A stretch of 64,000 bases of DNA from positions 1 through 64,000 of the forward strand of contig CAKSIT010000002.1 of the NCBI GenBank assembly GCA_934462925.1. The letters run 5' to 3'. The DNA is from an uncultured Oscillospiraceae bacterium (GTDB lineage Bacteria > Bacillota > Clostridia > Oscillospirales > Ruminococcaceae). Within the stretch, counting starts at the first letter, position 1, and each line of letters begins with the position of its first letter. Under the pieces are notes generated by a model. The model saw only the letters and a list, made by a program, of their open reading frames with translations, made no database searches and was not told the DNA's origin. The position numbers were made by a program, and so were the translations under genes. Below are positions 27,359 through 36,075 of this stretch, piece after piece.

Positions 27359-28206
27359 TGCAGCACCAGCCACACCCTGTCGAAGCGGCGCTGCGCGAGG
27401 TCCTGCCGCCTTATCCAGAAGTAAAGCGTTCCAAGGTCGCCGAACATAAGCTCGTACCCGCCGCACTCCACCGAAGCCAGCTGAAAAAGCAGCGTCCACT
27501 CGGCGCTTTTGCGCTTAATGTCCGCCACTACCTCGCTCGGGATATCCGCGGGTCTGCCCATGTAAATGCCGCGCGATACCGCTTCGCACTCGTACTCCAT
27601 AGCGCCCTGTATCGTTTCGGGCCAGCCGAGCAGCCGCGTTACGCCCTCTTTTTCCTCAAAGCCGAGCTGCGCGCACGCTTCATAGTAGTCGTCGTAATCA
27701 AGCCCGTATTTTTTGACGAGCGCCGCGCCCTGCGGCGTTTCAACAAAGTTCTCGTATTCGGGAACGGTGTCCTCCGCCTTAAAGCTCATGCCGAACGCGG
27801 GCAGGCGGCACTCCTCCGCAAGCTCTTTGGGGAACGCCCTGCGCGACAGCGCGCTCCCCCCGGGGAAGTAATACACCCGCGCGCAGCCCGCGTCTTTCGG
27901 GTCGAAGCCCCACGGCGAGCTTTCAAGCTCGTAAAAGAAGCTCAGCAGCCCGCTTTCGGGCAGAAGTCCGCCGCCGAGCCGCGCCTGCGACAGGTCTATC
28001 TGCGCTATGAACGCAAGCGGCCGCTCTGCTTCAACGTCGTTTGCATAGCTCTTGCCGAAATAGCGCGGCCACTCAAAGTCCGCGGGCAGGTCGGGTTCGC
28101 CGCCGAACCTGCTGCGGTTCTCCGCAGGCGAAAGCGTAACGGCGGCGGAGCTTCTCTTAAGCCCGCCGAGCGCCGCCGCTATCGCCTTGTAAAGCTCGTT
28201 TTCCAT
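27349..28206 (-). CDS. DUF1963 (YwqG-like) protein
   Basis: 285 residues from ATG 28206, preceded by GGGAGG. DUF1963 features: an N-terminal helical lead, the strand pair SRFGGEPDLPADFEWPRY (GGxPxLP is the family hallmark), PLAFIAQIDLSQ, GLLSFFYE, and the ending LMFGDLGTLYFWIRRQDLAQRRFD. YwqG of Bacillus is structurally known but without assigned function; the family is often near toxin-immunity genes. Here it overlaps a C39 peptidase gene downstream and follows a P-loop gene by 10 bases, so the three probably form one operon. Confidence 0.85.
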   Translation of the reverse strand: MENELYKAIAAALGGLKRSSAAVTLSPAENRSRFGGEPDLPADFEWPRYFGKSYANDVEAERPLAFIAQIDLSQARLGGGLLPESGLLSFFYELESSPWGFDPKDAGCARVYYFPGGSALSRRAFPKELAEECRLPAFGMSFKAEDTVPEYENFVETPQGAALVKKYGLDYDDYYEACAQLGFEEKEGVTRLLGWPETIQGAMEYECEAVSRGIYMGRPADIPSEVVADIKRKSAEWTLLFQLASVECGGYELMFGDLGTLYFWIRRQDLAQRRFDRVWLVLQCG

Positions 28207-28216
28207 AAGTCCTCCC

Positions 28217-28996
28217 TTACATGCATTGCCCGATAAGCTCCTTAACGCGCTCCTGCGCCCTTTCGCGGTCGTCCTCGTCAATGATAAACGAGCGCACGGG
28301 AAGCCGCTCCAGTATGGCAAGCTCGCGGCGCTGCCGTTCCTCAAGCGCCGCAATATAGCCCTCGAAGCCGCTAAGCGCGTGGGCGCGCCCGTAGCCGCCG
28401 CTGCAATGGTATTCCGTCACGCCGTCGAGCCAGCCCTGCCCGCGTTCGGGCAGCGCCGCGGTGATGTCGCGCGCGGGGTCGCTGCGGCGCAGGTATATCG
28501 CCACGGGGTCGAGCGGCGCTATTATTTCGCATATGCTGCGTATGTATTCAAGCGACTGCTCCTGCGGCATATTAAAGCGCATCATAGTTTCGCACATGGG
28601 GTTTTGCAGCAGCACGCAGTTGAACACGTAAACGTCCTGCGCGCTCTGTGCGAAGCTTTGCCACCTGCGCAGCATAACGGGGCGCTCAACGTTCCATTCA
28701 AGCTCGTCGCAGACCTTGAAGCGCAGCGCCTTTTGCAGCAGCGCTTCGTCATGCAGCCCGTAAAGCTGCACAAAAAGCCCGCCGTCCTGCTTTTCACCGC
28801 AGGCGGCGAGCGCGCTCAGTTCCCGCGCGGAAAACCCGCCCTGCGCGCCGTCGGGAATAAACGCGCAGAACTCGCACTCGGCGGGGTGCGGCTCTCCCTC
28901 GTCGTAAAAGCGCCCGCCCGTTAAATCGGCTATAAACCGCGCCATTGTGCTTTTGCCCGAGCAGGGCAGACCCTCTGTAATAAACAGCCTTGCCAT
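28217..28996 (-). CDS. P-loop NTPase (AAA/kinase-like) of unknown substrate
   Basis: 259 residues. A perfect Walker A motif, EGLPCSGKST, lies at residues 8-17. The rest resembles small-molecule kinase-type P-loop proteins (YVFNCVLLQNPMCETM as a candidate Walker B region; YLRRSDPARDI later), but the substrate cannot be read from the sequence. It is first of the leftward P-loop/DUF1963/C39 set. Start ATG 28996 follows GGAGG. Confidence 0.72.
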   Translation of the reverse strand: MARLFITEGLPCSGKSTMARFIADLTGGRFYDEGEPHPAECEFCAFIPDGAQGGFSARELSALAACGEKQDGGLFVQLYGLHDEALLQKALRFKVCDELEWNVERPVMLRRWQSFAQSAQDVYVFNCVLLQNPMCETMMRFNMPQEQSLEYIRSICEIIAPLDPVAIYLRRSDPARDITAALPERGQGWLDGVTEYHCSGGYGRAHALSGFEGYIAALEERQRRELAILERLPVRSFIIDEDDRERAQERVKELIGQCM

Positions 28997-29047
28997 TGCA
29001 CTACCTCCCGCTTTTTTCCTTATTATATCAAGAAGCGTGCGTATCTG

Positions 29048-29857
29048 TCAAGCCTGCGCCTTTTCAAAAATAATTATCTTCTCCGCTGCCTTACGCACAT
29101 ACGGCAGCCCCTGAAACGGCTTTATAATAGGCATAAGCTTTGTCATGCCGCGTATTATGCTGTCGTTTTTCACGCAGCGGAAGCCCTTTGCAGCGTCGCC
29201 CGGCTCCTCGAACGTGTCCGCGCCGAAAATGAATTTAGCGCCGGTGCTGCTTATGGATTTTTCGGTATGCTCCTTATGCGCCCGCTTTTTGGCTATCGTT
29301 TCAAAAAGCACGGTTGCGCTGCCGAAGTTGTCGCGTATTATTGCGAGCGTCTGCGCGTTCTCCTCGGGGGAGAGGTACATTGAAAGCCCCTCGATAACGA
29401 ACAGCATTTTGCCCCTTTTCGTCACCTTTTCCGCCCACGCGGGGTCGAGCGCGGAAACGCCTATTGTGGACGCCCTGCCGCTTTCGCCGTAAATTGCGTC
29501 GCGCACCTCGATGGTTTCGGGCAGGTCGAGGTTGTACCATGTTATCCTGCCGTTGTCCATGCGGTAAAAGCGCGTGTCAAGCCCGCTGGCTATGTTCACC
29601 ACCGTGCAGTCGGGGTTCTGCGCGATAAAGTCGCGCACAAGCTCGTCGAACACCAGCGTGCGCGCTATAACGCCCGTACTCATGGTGGAGTCCTTTTCGG
29701 CGTTGGTAAAGTCGTAGTCGAGCTTCTCAACTATTTCAATCGCCTTTGCGTCGTAAAACTTCTTAGGGTTCGCGCGGGAGTACTTCGCGCGGGCATAGAA
29801 GCTTTGCAGCATGGTTTCAGCAGCGCCCGTAAGCACGGGCTTGATTTTCTCGTCCAT
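29048..29857 (-). CDS. Class I SAM-dependent methyltransferase, LCM/PpmP family
   Basis: 269 residues. Motifs of the leucine carboxyl methyltransferase-like family: ARTLVFDELVRDFI, the SAM motif VVNIASGLDTRFYRMD (about 86-101), NLDLPETIEVRD, and IEGLSMYLSPEENAQTL. In bacteria such enzymes usually O-methylate small molecules or polyketides; nothing nearby suggests a substrate. No gene on either side is cotranscribed with certainty: a terminator of the MATE gene lies just upstream. Confidence 0.85.
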   Translation of the reverse strand: MDEKIKPVLTGAAETMLQSFYARAKYSRANPKKFYDAKAIEIVEKLDYDFTNAEKDSTMSTGVIARTLVFDELVRDFIAQNPDCTVVNIASGLDTRFYRMDNGRITWYNLDLPETIEVRDAIYGESGRASTIGVSALDPAWAEKVTKRGKMLFVIEGLSMYLSPEENAQTLAIIRDNFGSATVLFETIAKKRAHKEHTEKSISSTGAKFIFGADTFEEPGDAAKGFRCVKNDSIIRGMTKLMPIIKPFQGLPYVRKAAEKIIIFEKAQA

Positions 29858-29935
29858 AGTTTATCTCATTTATTGTGGTTTTAGCGTTTGGTATACTACG
29901 CCTTACGCAGCGCGACACCTCGCAATGCAGCCCGC

Positions 29936-29967
29936 AAAAAAAATCGGCGCAGATACTGCCTGCGCCG
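29936..29967 (-). terminator. Terminator of the MATE gene
   Basis: On the minus strand, CGGCGCAG (29967-29960) pairs with CTGCGCCG (29952-29945), followed by A and seven or more T's (29943-29936). Confidence 0.88.
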
Positions 29968-29974
29968 AATACCG

Positions 29975-31315
29975 CTATATTTTCTGCGCCTTGCTTTTCC
30001 ACCTGCGCAGCTCCCTGAAATAGAGTATAAATCCTACCGTCCCCGTGATTATTTCCGCTGCGGGGAACGCGAACCACGTATACCCCACGCCCAGAAACGA
30101 CAGTCCCCAAAATATCGGGATAAGGCACGCCACCTGCCGTATAAGCGCCAGCGCCGAGCTTTGCCGCATAGCGCCCACCGCCTGAAAGAACGTAGGCATC
30201 ATAAGCGAAGCCGCCGCGGGCAGAAAGCTTGCGCCTATAATACGAAACGCAGGCACGCCGAGCGCCAGCACCTCGCCGCTCTGCGAGAAAATGCCTATAA
30301 GCTGCGCGGGCAGCGCCTCAAAACAAAACACGCCCAGCAGCATGAACCCCGCCGAAAACCCGAGCGACTCGCGCATTATCGCGCGGCATCTGTCGTAGCT
30401 GCACCGCGAGTAGTTGTAGCTAAGCACAGGCACAATGCAGGTCTGTAAGGCGAAAAGCGGGATAAAGAAAAACGTCTGCAGCTTGTAGTAAAGCCCGAGT
30501 ACGGTAACTGCCGCGTCTGAAAAGCCTGCGAGGATAATGTTTAGCGCTAATATATACACCACGAAAAGGAACTGCATGAGTATCGACGGAAAGGCGTAGC
30601 GGTAGATAGGCGCTGTGTAGTATTTGAACTGCGCGGGTTTCGGGGGCTTTCTCATGCCCTTTACGCCCGTTATAACCGCCGCGGTGAACTGCCCGAGCAC
30701 CGTTGCAAGCGCCGCGCCCGCAACGTCCATTTTCGGGAACGGCCCTATGCCGAATATCAGCAGCGGGTCGAACACTATGTTTACCGCAGCGCCCGCTATC
30801 TGCGCGGCTGTAGGCAGCTTCATGTTGCCCTGCGCCTGGTGTATTTTTGAAAAGCAGCTTTCAAGAAATGTTCCGAGGCTTCCCACGCACACGATAACGC
30901 CGTAGGTCATGGCGTAGTCGCGCACCTGCTGCGAGTTTGAGGACACGCTTACAAACGGCTTAAGTATAACCGGCGACAGCAGCGCGAACGCCGCCCACAT
31001 TCCTATGGCGAGCAATATGCCCATGCCGCCCGTGCGCGCCGCCTTTTCCGTATCCTTGTGCGCGTATCGGCGCGCCATAAGGGCGTTTACGCCCGTACCC
31101 GTGCCTACCGAAAGCGCCGTTATAAGCAGCTGCAGCGGGTAGATAACCGAGAGCGCCGTGAGCGCGTCCTCTGAAAACTTGCCGACAAAGTAGCTGTCTA
31201 CAATGTTGTAGAGCGCCTGTATAAGCTGCGCTAGCATTACGGGCGGCGCTATTTTAAGTAGTATGGCGCTTGTCTTTTCCGTGCCGAACGCTTCGGCGCT
31301 CATGGGTCTGCTCAT
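29975..31315 (-). CDS. MATE-family multidrug/toxin exporter
   Basis: 446 residues with about 12 membrane segments. The start of the MATE repeat is visible in LIQALYNIVDSYFVGKFSEDALTALSVIYPLQLLITA, with GTGTGVNALMARRYAHKD after it, and a second repeat begins near FSDAAVTVLGLYYKLQTFFFIPLFA. Predicted to export cationic compounds using a Na+ or H+ gradient. Start ATG follows AAGGAGCGGGAG. A LysR regulator is transcribed divergently from the shared 184-base region and probably controls it. Confidence 0.92.
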   Translation of the reverse strand: MSRPMSAEAFGTEKTSAILLKIAPPVMLAQLIQALYNIVDSYFVGKFSEDALTALSVIYPLQLLITALSVGTGTGVNALMARRYAHKDTEKAARTGGMGILLAIGMWAAFALLSPVILKPFVSVSSNSQQVRDYAMTYGVIVCVGSLGTFLESCFSKIHQAQGNMKLPTAAQIAGAAVNIVFDPLLIFGIGPFPKMDVAGAALATVLGQFTAAVITGVKGMRKPPKPAQFKYYTAPIYRYAFPSILMQFLFVVYILALNIILAGFSDAAVTVLGLYYKLQTFFFIPLFALQTCIVPVLSYNYSRCSYDRCRAIMRESLGFSAGFMLLGVFCFEALPAQLIGIFSQSGEVLALGVPAFRIIGASFLPAAASLMMPTFFQAVGAMRQSSALALIRQVACLIPIFWGLSFLGVGYTWFAFPAAEIITGTVGFILYFRELRRWKSKAQKI

Positions 31316-31499
31316 TCTCCCGCTCCTTGTTCCGTGCCTGTCTTAATATGTTTAACAGGGCCGGAACTCTCGGCTCAGCCGCTGTTCCGTCCCGCTTGAT
31401 TTTTTCGCCAAGATATATTATAATACAGGGGCAGGGACAATTCAAGAGAATGATGTTCATGCGCGACATGACAACCGGTAATATCTCGGGAGGCGCACA
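31316..31499. promoter_or_regulatory. Divergent MATE/LysR control region
   Basis: 184 bases. On the minus strand TTGTCC (31440-31435) stands 17 bases before TATATC (31417-31412), a plausible MATE promoter. The LysR operator is expected here, but no clear T-N11-A repeat was fixed by eye. GGGAGG before 31500 is the LysR ribosome site. Confidence 0.4.
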
Positions 31500-32384
31500 A
31501 TGCTCAACAACAGCAGATACGAAATATTTCTCAAGGCGGCGGAGCTTTGCAGCATAACAAAGGCCGCGGAGGCGCTCAACTACACGCAGTCGGGCGTGAG
31601 CCACGCCATTGCCGCGCTTGAGCGGGAAACGGGCTTTCCGCTGTTTTTGCGCACGGCGGGGGGCGTTGTGCTTACCGACGACGGCAGGCGGCTTATCGAG
31701 CCGATACAGAAGCTTGTGAACGAGCAGAAAAACGTAACGCAGACCATTTCCGAGATAAACAACGTTGTGCGCGGCACGGTGCGGCTCGCGGCGGTAAGCT
31801 CGGTGACGGCGCAGCTGCTTGTGGGGATTATGGAGCGCTTCGGCGCGCTCTACCCGCTTGTGGAGTTTGAGCTGCTTGACGGCAACTACGACACGGTAAG
31901 CGAGTGGATAATAAAGGGCAAGGCGGACTGCGGCTTTCTCGCAAAGTCCGCTTCGGAGGGGCTTAACTTCCTGCCGCTGTGGGAAGACCCGCTTATGGCG
32001 GTGCTGCCGCTCGGACACCCGCTTGCGGGCAGGGAGTTCGTCACCGCGCAGGAGTTGGCGGGGGAGAGCTTTATCGCGGAGGGCAACGTGTTCGAGCGCG
32101 ACGTGCGCCCCACGCTCTGGGAGCAGCTCGGCGGCATGAACATGAAGCACATCTTCAACAGCGACCTTTCCGTGCTTGCAATGGTGGAGCGCGGCTTTGG
32201 CGTGGGCGTAATGCCGCAGCTCGTGCTTAAGTCGTTTTCGTTCGACGTTGTGGGCGTGCGAATAGAGGGCGTGCGCGGGCGCAGCATAGGCGCGGCGTAT
32301 CTGCCCGAGGAGCGGCTGTCGGTGCTTACAAAAACGTTTTTGCGGTATCTTTCGCAGACAAAGGGGCAAATAAAGGGCGAGTAA
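31500..32384 (+). CDS. LysR-family transcriptional regulator
   Basis: 294 residues. N-terminal winged helix-turn-helix (about 4-63: KAAELCSITKAAEALNYTQSGVSHAIAALERETGFPLF), a linker helix, and the periplasmic-binding-protein-like effector domain from about residue 90 (VRGTVRLAAVSSVTAQLL). It lies head to head with the MATE gene, the normal place for its regulator, and probably binds a substrate of the pump or a metabolite. No terminator separates it from the DUF305 gene 46 bases downstream. Confidence 0.92.
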   Translation: MLNNSRYEIFLKAAELCSITKAAEALNYTQSGVSHAIAALERETGFPLFLRTAGGVVLTDDGRRLIEPIQKLVNEQKNVTQTISEINNVVRGTVRLAAVSSVTAQLLVGIMERFGALYPLVEFELLDGNYDTVSEWIIKGKADCGFLAKSASEGLNFLPLWEDPLMAVLPLGHPLAGREFVTAQELAGESFIAEGNVFERDVRPTLWEQLGGMNMKHIFNSDLSVLAMVERGFGVGVMPQLVLKSFSFDVVGVRIEGVRGRSIGAAYLPEERLSVLTKTFLRYLSQTKGQIKGE

Positions 32385-32430
32385 CAAAAATATCTCCCGC
32401 CGAATATAATGCGGCAGGAGGTGTATTGCT

Positions 32431-32991
32431 ATGCAAAACCGAAAGAGCGCGCAGTATCTCGAGGCCTACAGGGAGATACTCGCGCGAATGAAGCGCGAAA
32501 TGACCGAAGCGGAGCTTTGCGGGAGCGTATCGCACAACTTTATCGTTCAGATGATACCGCACCACGAGGCGGCGATAGCCATGTCTGAATGCGTGCTGAA
32601 ATTTACGGACAGCGCGCAGCTGTGCGCGATAGCCGAGCGCATAGTAAGCTCGCAAAAGCAGGGCGTATGCGCAATGCGCGAGATTTTGCGCTGCTGCAGC
32701 GAAAAAGGGAACTCCCCGTGCGAGCTTAAGGAGTATACGCAGTGCAACGACGGCATACTCGCGCAGATGTTTAAGGACATGGACTGCGCCCGCGCCGACG
32801 GGTGCGTAAGCTGCGACTTTATGCGGCAGATGATACCCCACCACGAGGGCGCGGTGAGAATGTCGGAAAACGCGCTGCGCTTCCCCGTATGCGCGGAGCT
32901 TCGCCCGATACTGTGCAGCATCATAGCCACGCAGAAAGAGGGTATCTGCGAGATGGAGCGCCTTATGGAGAAGCTGAGCTGCCGAATGTGA
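32431..32991 (+). CDS. Duplicated DUF305 (four-helix, ferritin-like) protein
   Basis: 186 residues in two similar halves: each has a QMIPHHEAAIAMSE/QMIPHHEGAVRMSE motif (about 37 and 132), the DUF305 signature in which paired histidines may bind metal such as copper, followed by a helix with A...I...QK(E/Q)GI/VCxM. No signal peptide is seen, unlike many DUF305 proteins. At least eleven cysteines are present, unusual for the family. AGGAGG precedes the ATG. Likely cotranscribed with the LysR gene; a terminator follows. Confidence 0.85.
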   Translation: MQNRKSAQYLEAYREILARMKREMTEAELCGSVSHNFIVQMIPHHEAAIAMSECVLKFTDSAQLCAIAERIVSSQKQGVCAMREILRCCSEKGNSPCELKEYTQCNDGILAQMFKDMDCARADGCVSCDFMRQMIPHHEGAVRMSENALRFPVCAELRPILCSIIATQKEGICEMERLMEKLSCRM

Positions 32992-33018
32992 CGGTTTCGG
33001 GAAAACGCGCATAAGCTG

Positions 33019-33046
33019 AATGCCCCTGCGTTTGCGGGGGCATTTA
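33019..33046 (+). terminator. Terminator after the DUF305 gene
   Basis: AATGCCCCTGCG pairs with CGGGGGCATT around a TTTG loop, then TTATTG. The T-run is short. Confidence 0.7.
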
Positions 33047-33077
33047 TTGCGTGTTATTTGCCGGTAATCCGAGCGTG

Positions 33078-33518
33078 TTACGTGTCTATCCTGTCCGCCT
33101 CGATAAGCGTTATATTGCGGTAAACAAGGTCGCTGCGCTGGTTAAAGCCAAGCCGCTCCCAGAACGCGTTGCCCGCGGCGTTGCGCCCGAACACCACGAG
33201 CGCCGTTTTTATTATGCCAAGCTCCTTAAGCGCGTCCAGCGCGGTCTGTACAAGCTTTGTGCCTATACCCCTGCGGCGGAAATTGATGTCAACCGCCGTG
33301 TGATATATGTAGCCGCGCCTGCCGTCGCTGCCCGCCATGATAACGCCTATAAGCGAGCCGTTTTCCTCCGCGACAAAGCAGGTGTCGGGGTTGCGCGCGA
33401 GAAACAGCGCAACGCCGTCCTTTGAGTCGTCTATCGTGTTAAGCCCCATTCCGCTGCATGACAGCCACAGGGCGTAAGCGCCCTCGTAGTCCATTATGCG
33501 CATTTTCCTTATTGTCAT
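33078..33518 (-). CDS. GNAT-family N-acetyltransferase
   Basis: 146 residues, a single GNAT domain: MTIRKMRIMDYEGAYALW at the start, and the acetyl-CoA loop in INFRRRGIGTKLVQTALD (about 82-99), then LGIIKTALVVFGRNAAGNAFWERLGF near the C-terminus. Substrate unknown. It is a single gene with its own promoter upstream at 33572-33600. Confidence 0.9.
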   Translation of the reverse strand: MTIRKMRIMDYEGAYALWLSCSGMGLNTIDDSKDGVALFLARNPDTCFVAEENGSLIGVIMAGSDGRRGYIYHTAVDINFRRRGIGTKLVQTALDALKELGIIKTALVVFGRNAAGNAFWERLGFNQRSDLVYRNITLIEADRIDT

Positions 33519-33571
33519 GATTCCTCCTCATTCTGCCGCAAAAAGCGGTACACAAATAACTCTTATCTACT

Positions 33572-33600
33572 ATAATATACCTTTTTTCTTCTTTTGTCAA
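33572..33600 (-). promoter_or_regulatory. Promoter of the GNAT gene
   Basis: Minus strand: TTGACA (33600-33595), 17 bases, TATTAT (33577-33572). Confidence 0.75.
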
Positions 33601-33716
33601 GTATTTACTGTAAAATATATAAAAAGCCTTAAAAAATCTCCTGTAAGCCGATACCGCGCGCAGGCGGACGTTCGCAAAAAAACGCCCTGATTTTCTCGGA
33701 AAAGTGAAAATCGTTA

Positions 33717-33745
33717 TTGAAAATAGCGCTTAAATATGTTAAAAT
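33717..33745 (+). promoter_or_regulatory. Promoter of the alpha-galactosidase gene
   Basis: TTGAAA (33717-33722), 17 bases, TAAAAT (33740-33745), about 60 bases before the ATG. Confidence 0.65.
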
Positions 33746-33807
33746 AAAACAAAGGCTACACCGCACAAAGACCACTGCGGTATCAATAACGAAAGGTAAG
33801 ACATTAT

Positions 33808-36003
33808 ATGCCTGTAATTTACGACGAAAAAAAGCGCGTGTTCAAGCTGGACACGCCCAACACCACATATGCGTTCCACGTTACGCACTCAAACCACCTG
33901 ATACACCTGTATTACGGCGCGTTCATTCCCGAAACGGACATTACGCACATGATGCGCATTCCGAACGACGAGCCGTTCGTTCCCGCCGTACACGACGGAA
34001 TGGGCCCTCACAGCTTCGACTGCGCCGCGCTCGAGTTCCCCACGAGCGGCGTTGCGGACTTCCGCGAGCCGTGTATGCAGCTTATGGACCGCAGCGGCAT
34101 GAGCGCTTGCGAGTGCTACTACCGCGACTATAAGATATCCGCGGGCAAAAAGAAGCTCGAGGGGCTGCCCGCCACCTACGCCAACACCCCCGAGGAGGCG
34201 ACCACGCTCGAGGTGTTCTGCCGCGACCCGCTCAACGGGCTGGAGATAACGCTGCAATACACCGTTTTCGAGAAGCTTGACGTTATCACGCGCTCCGTAA
34301 AGGTGCGCAACGGCGGCGAGTACCCGCTGGAGCTGCGCAGGCTGCTTTCCACCTGCGTTGAGCTTGACGGCAAGGACTACGACATGATAACGCTTTATGG
34401 CACATGGGCGCGCGAGCGGTACGTTCAGCGCAACCCGCTGCACTTCGGCAAGCAGCTTGTGGACAGCTGCCGCGGCTCTACAAGCCACGCGCACAACAAC
34501 TTTATTGCGATAGCAGACCACAAGGCGACCGAGGACTACGGCGACTGCTACGGCTTTGCGCTTTGCTATTCGGGAAGCTTTGTTGCGGGGTGCGAGGTGA
34601 ACCAGTACGAAAAAACGCGCGTTTTCTCTGGCATTAACCCCTACGATTTCAGCTGGCACTTGGACCTTGGCGAGGAGTTCCAGTCGCCCGAGGTTATCAT
34701 GGTGTTCTCGGATAAGGGACTTGGGCAGATGTCGCGCACGTTCCACGACGTTATGCGCAGCAACCTTATGCGCGGCAAGTGGAAGGATATCCGCCGCCCC
34801 ATTCTCATAAACAACTGGGAAGCGACCTACTTCGACTTCGACACCGACAAGCTGCTTGACATTGCGCGCGAGAGCGCAAAGGCGGGTATAGAAATGCTCG
34901 TAATGGACGACGGCTGGTTCGGTCACCGCAACGACGACAAAAGCTCGCTCGGCGACTGGTTTGTAAACGAAAACAAGATAAAGGGTGGACTAAAGCACCT
35001 TGTGGACGAGGTGAACAAACTCGGGCTGAAGTTTGGCATATGGTTTGAGCCTGAGATGATAAGCCCCGACAGCGAGCTGTACAAGGCTCACCCCGACTGG
35101 TGCATACATATCCCCGGCAGACCCCGCACCACCTGCCGTTCGCAGCTTGTGCTGGATTTTTCGCGGCAGGACGTGCGCGACTACATCTACGGCTGCATGA
35201 AGAAGATACTTTCAAGCGCTAATATAGAGTACGTAAAGTGGGACATGAACAGGCAGCTGTGCGAGGTGGGCAACGAGGTTCTCCCGCCCGAGCGCCAGCG
35301 CGAGATATGGCACAGGTACGTACTCGGCGTGTACGAAATGCAGGAGCGGCTGCTCACCGACTTCCCCGACCTGCTGCTTGAAAACTGCGCTGGCGGCGGT
35401 TCGCGCTTTGACGCGGGTATGCTCTACTACTCCCCGCAGATATGGTGCAGCGACGACACGGACGCAATCGAGCGCCTTAAGATACAGTACGGCACGTCGA
35501 TGTGCTATCCGTGCAGCTGCTTCGGCGCGCACGTTTCCGCAAGCCCCAACCATTGCGTTGGGCGCATAACCCCGTTTGAAACGCGCGGCGCTGTAGCCAT
35601 GGTGGGAACGTTCGGCTACGAGCTTGACATCACAAAGCTTTCGGACGACGACAAGTGGAACATCAGAAAGCAGATAGAGGAGTTCAACAAGTACAACCCG
35701 CTTGTGCGCACGGGCGACCACTACCGCATAGGCGACCCGTTCGCGAACGACCGCTTTGACGCGTGGGAGTTTGTTGCAAAGGACAAGAGCGAGGCGCTGC
35801 TTGAGTACATACAGGTGCTTAAAGAGCCGAGCGTGTTCCTGCACAGGGTGCGCCTTGTGGGGCTTAAAAAGGGCGCGTTCTACAAGCACGAGGAAACGGG
35901 GCGCGTTTACTCCGCAGAGGTGCTGATGAACAGCGGCTTCGACATACCCTCGCTCTGGGGCGACTTCCGCAGCTATATCGCGCATTTTACGCTTGAAAAG
36001 TAA
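33808..36003 (+). CDS. Alpha-galactosidase, GH36
   Basis: 731 residues, the length of the Aga/RafA group. Cleaves terminal alpha-1,6-galactose from raffinose-family sugars and melibiose, or galactomannan pieces. N-terminal beta-sandwich, central TIM barrel with nucleophile Asp479 in YVKWDMNRQLCE and acid/base around Asp549 in CSDDTDAIERL; LLENCAGGGSRFD is also conserved. No signal peptide, so it acts in the cytoplasm. It lies just before a surface GH9 cellulase on the same strand. Its product galactose would feed galK. The stop is followed within one base by a hairpin element (36005-36049). Confidence 0.95.
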   Translation: MPVIYDEKKRVFKLDTPNTTYAFHVTHSNHLIHLYYGAFIPETDITHMMRIPNDEPFVPAVHDGMGPHSFDCAALEFPTSGVADFREPCMQLMDRSGMSACECYYRDYKISAGKKKLEGLPATYANTPEEATTLEVFCRDPLNGLEITLQYTVFEKLDVITRSVKVRNGGEYPLELRRLLSTCVELDGKDYDMITLYGTWARERYVQRNPLHFGKQLVDSCRGSTSHAHNNFIAIADHKATEDYGDCYGFALCYSGSFVAGCEVNQYEKTRVFSGINPYDFSWHLDLGEEFQSPEVIMVFSDKGLGQMSRTFHDVMRSNLMRGKWKDIRRPILINNWEATYFDFDTDKLLDIARESAKAGIEMLVMDDGWFGHRNDDKSSLGDWFVNENKIKGGLKHLVDEVNKLGLKFGIWFEPEMISPDSELYKAHPDWCIHIPGRPRTTCRSQLVLDFSRQDVRDYIYGCMKKILSSANIEYVKWDMNRQLCEVGNEVLPPERQREIWHRYVLGVYEMQERLLTDFPDLLLENCAGGGSRFDAGMLYYSPQIWCSDDTDAIERLKIQYGTSMCYPCSCFGAHVSASPNHCVGRITPFETRGAVAMVGTFGYELDITKLSDDDKWNIRKQIEEFNKYNPLVRTGDHYRIGDPFANDRFDAWEFVAKDKSEALLEYIQVLKEPSVFLHRVRLVGLKKGAFYKHEETGRVYSAEVLMNSGFDIPSLWGDFRSYIAHFTLEK

Positions 36004-36004
36004 C

Positions 36005-36049
36005 GGCAGCGCCGCACAGACCCCGCGCAGGACCTTGTGCGGCATTGCC
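36005..36049 (+). repeat. 45-bp hairpin element, copy A (covaries with copy B)
   Basis: Arms GGCAgcGCCGCACA and TGTGCGGCatTGCC (lower case: shared internal mismatch) lie one base after the alpha-galactosidase stop. A second copy at 39632-39688 has the same arms with paired substitutions (G-C to A-T, C-G to T-A). No T-run, so not a simple terminator. Confidence 0.7.
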
Positions 36050-36075
36050 CTTAACGCTCTACGAAAGGAGCAGCC

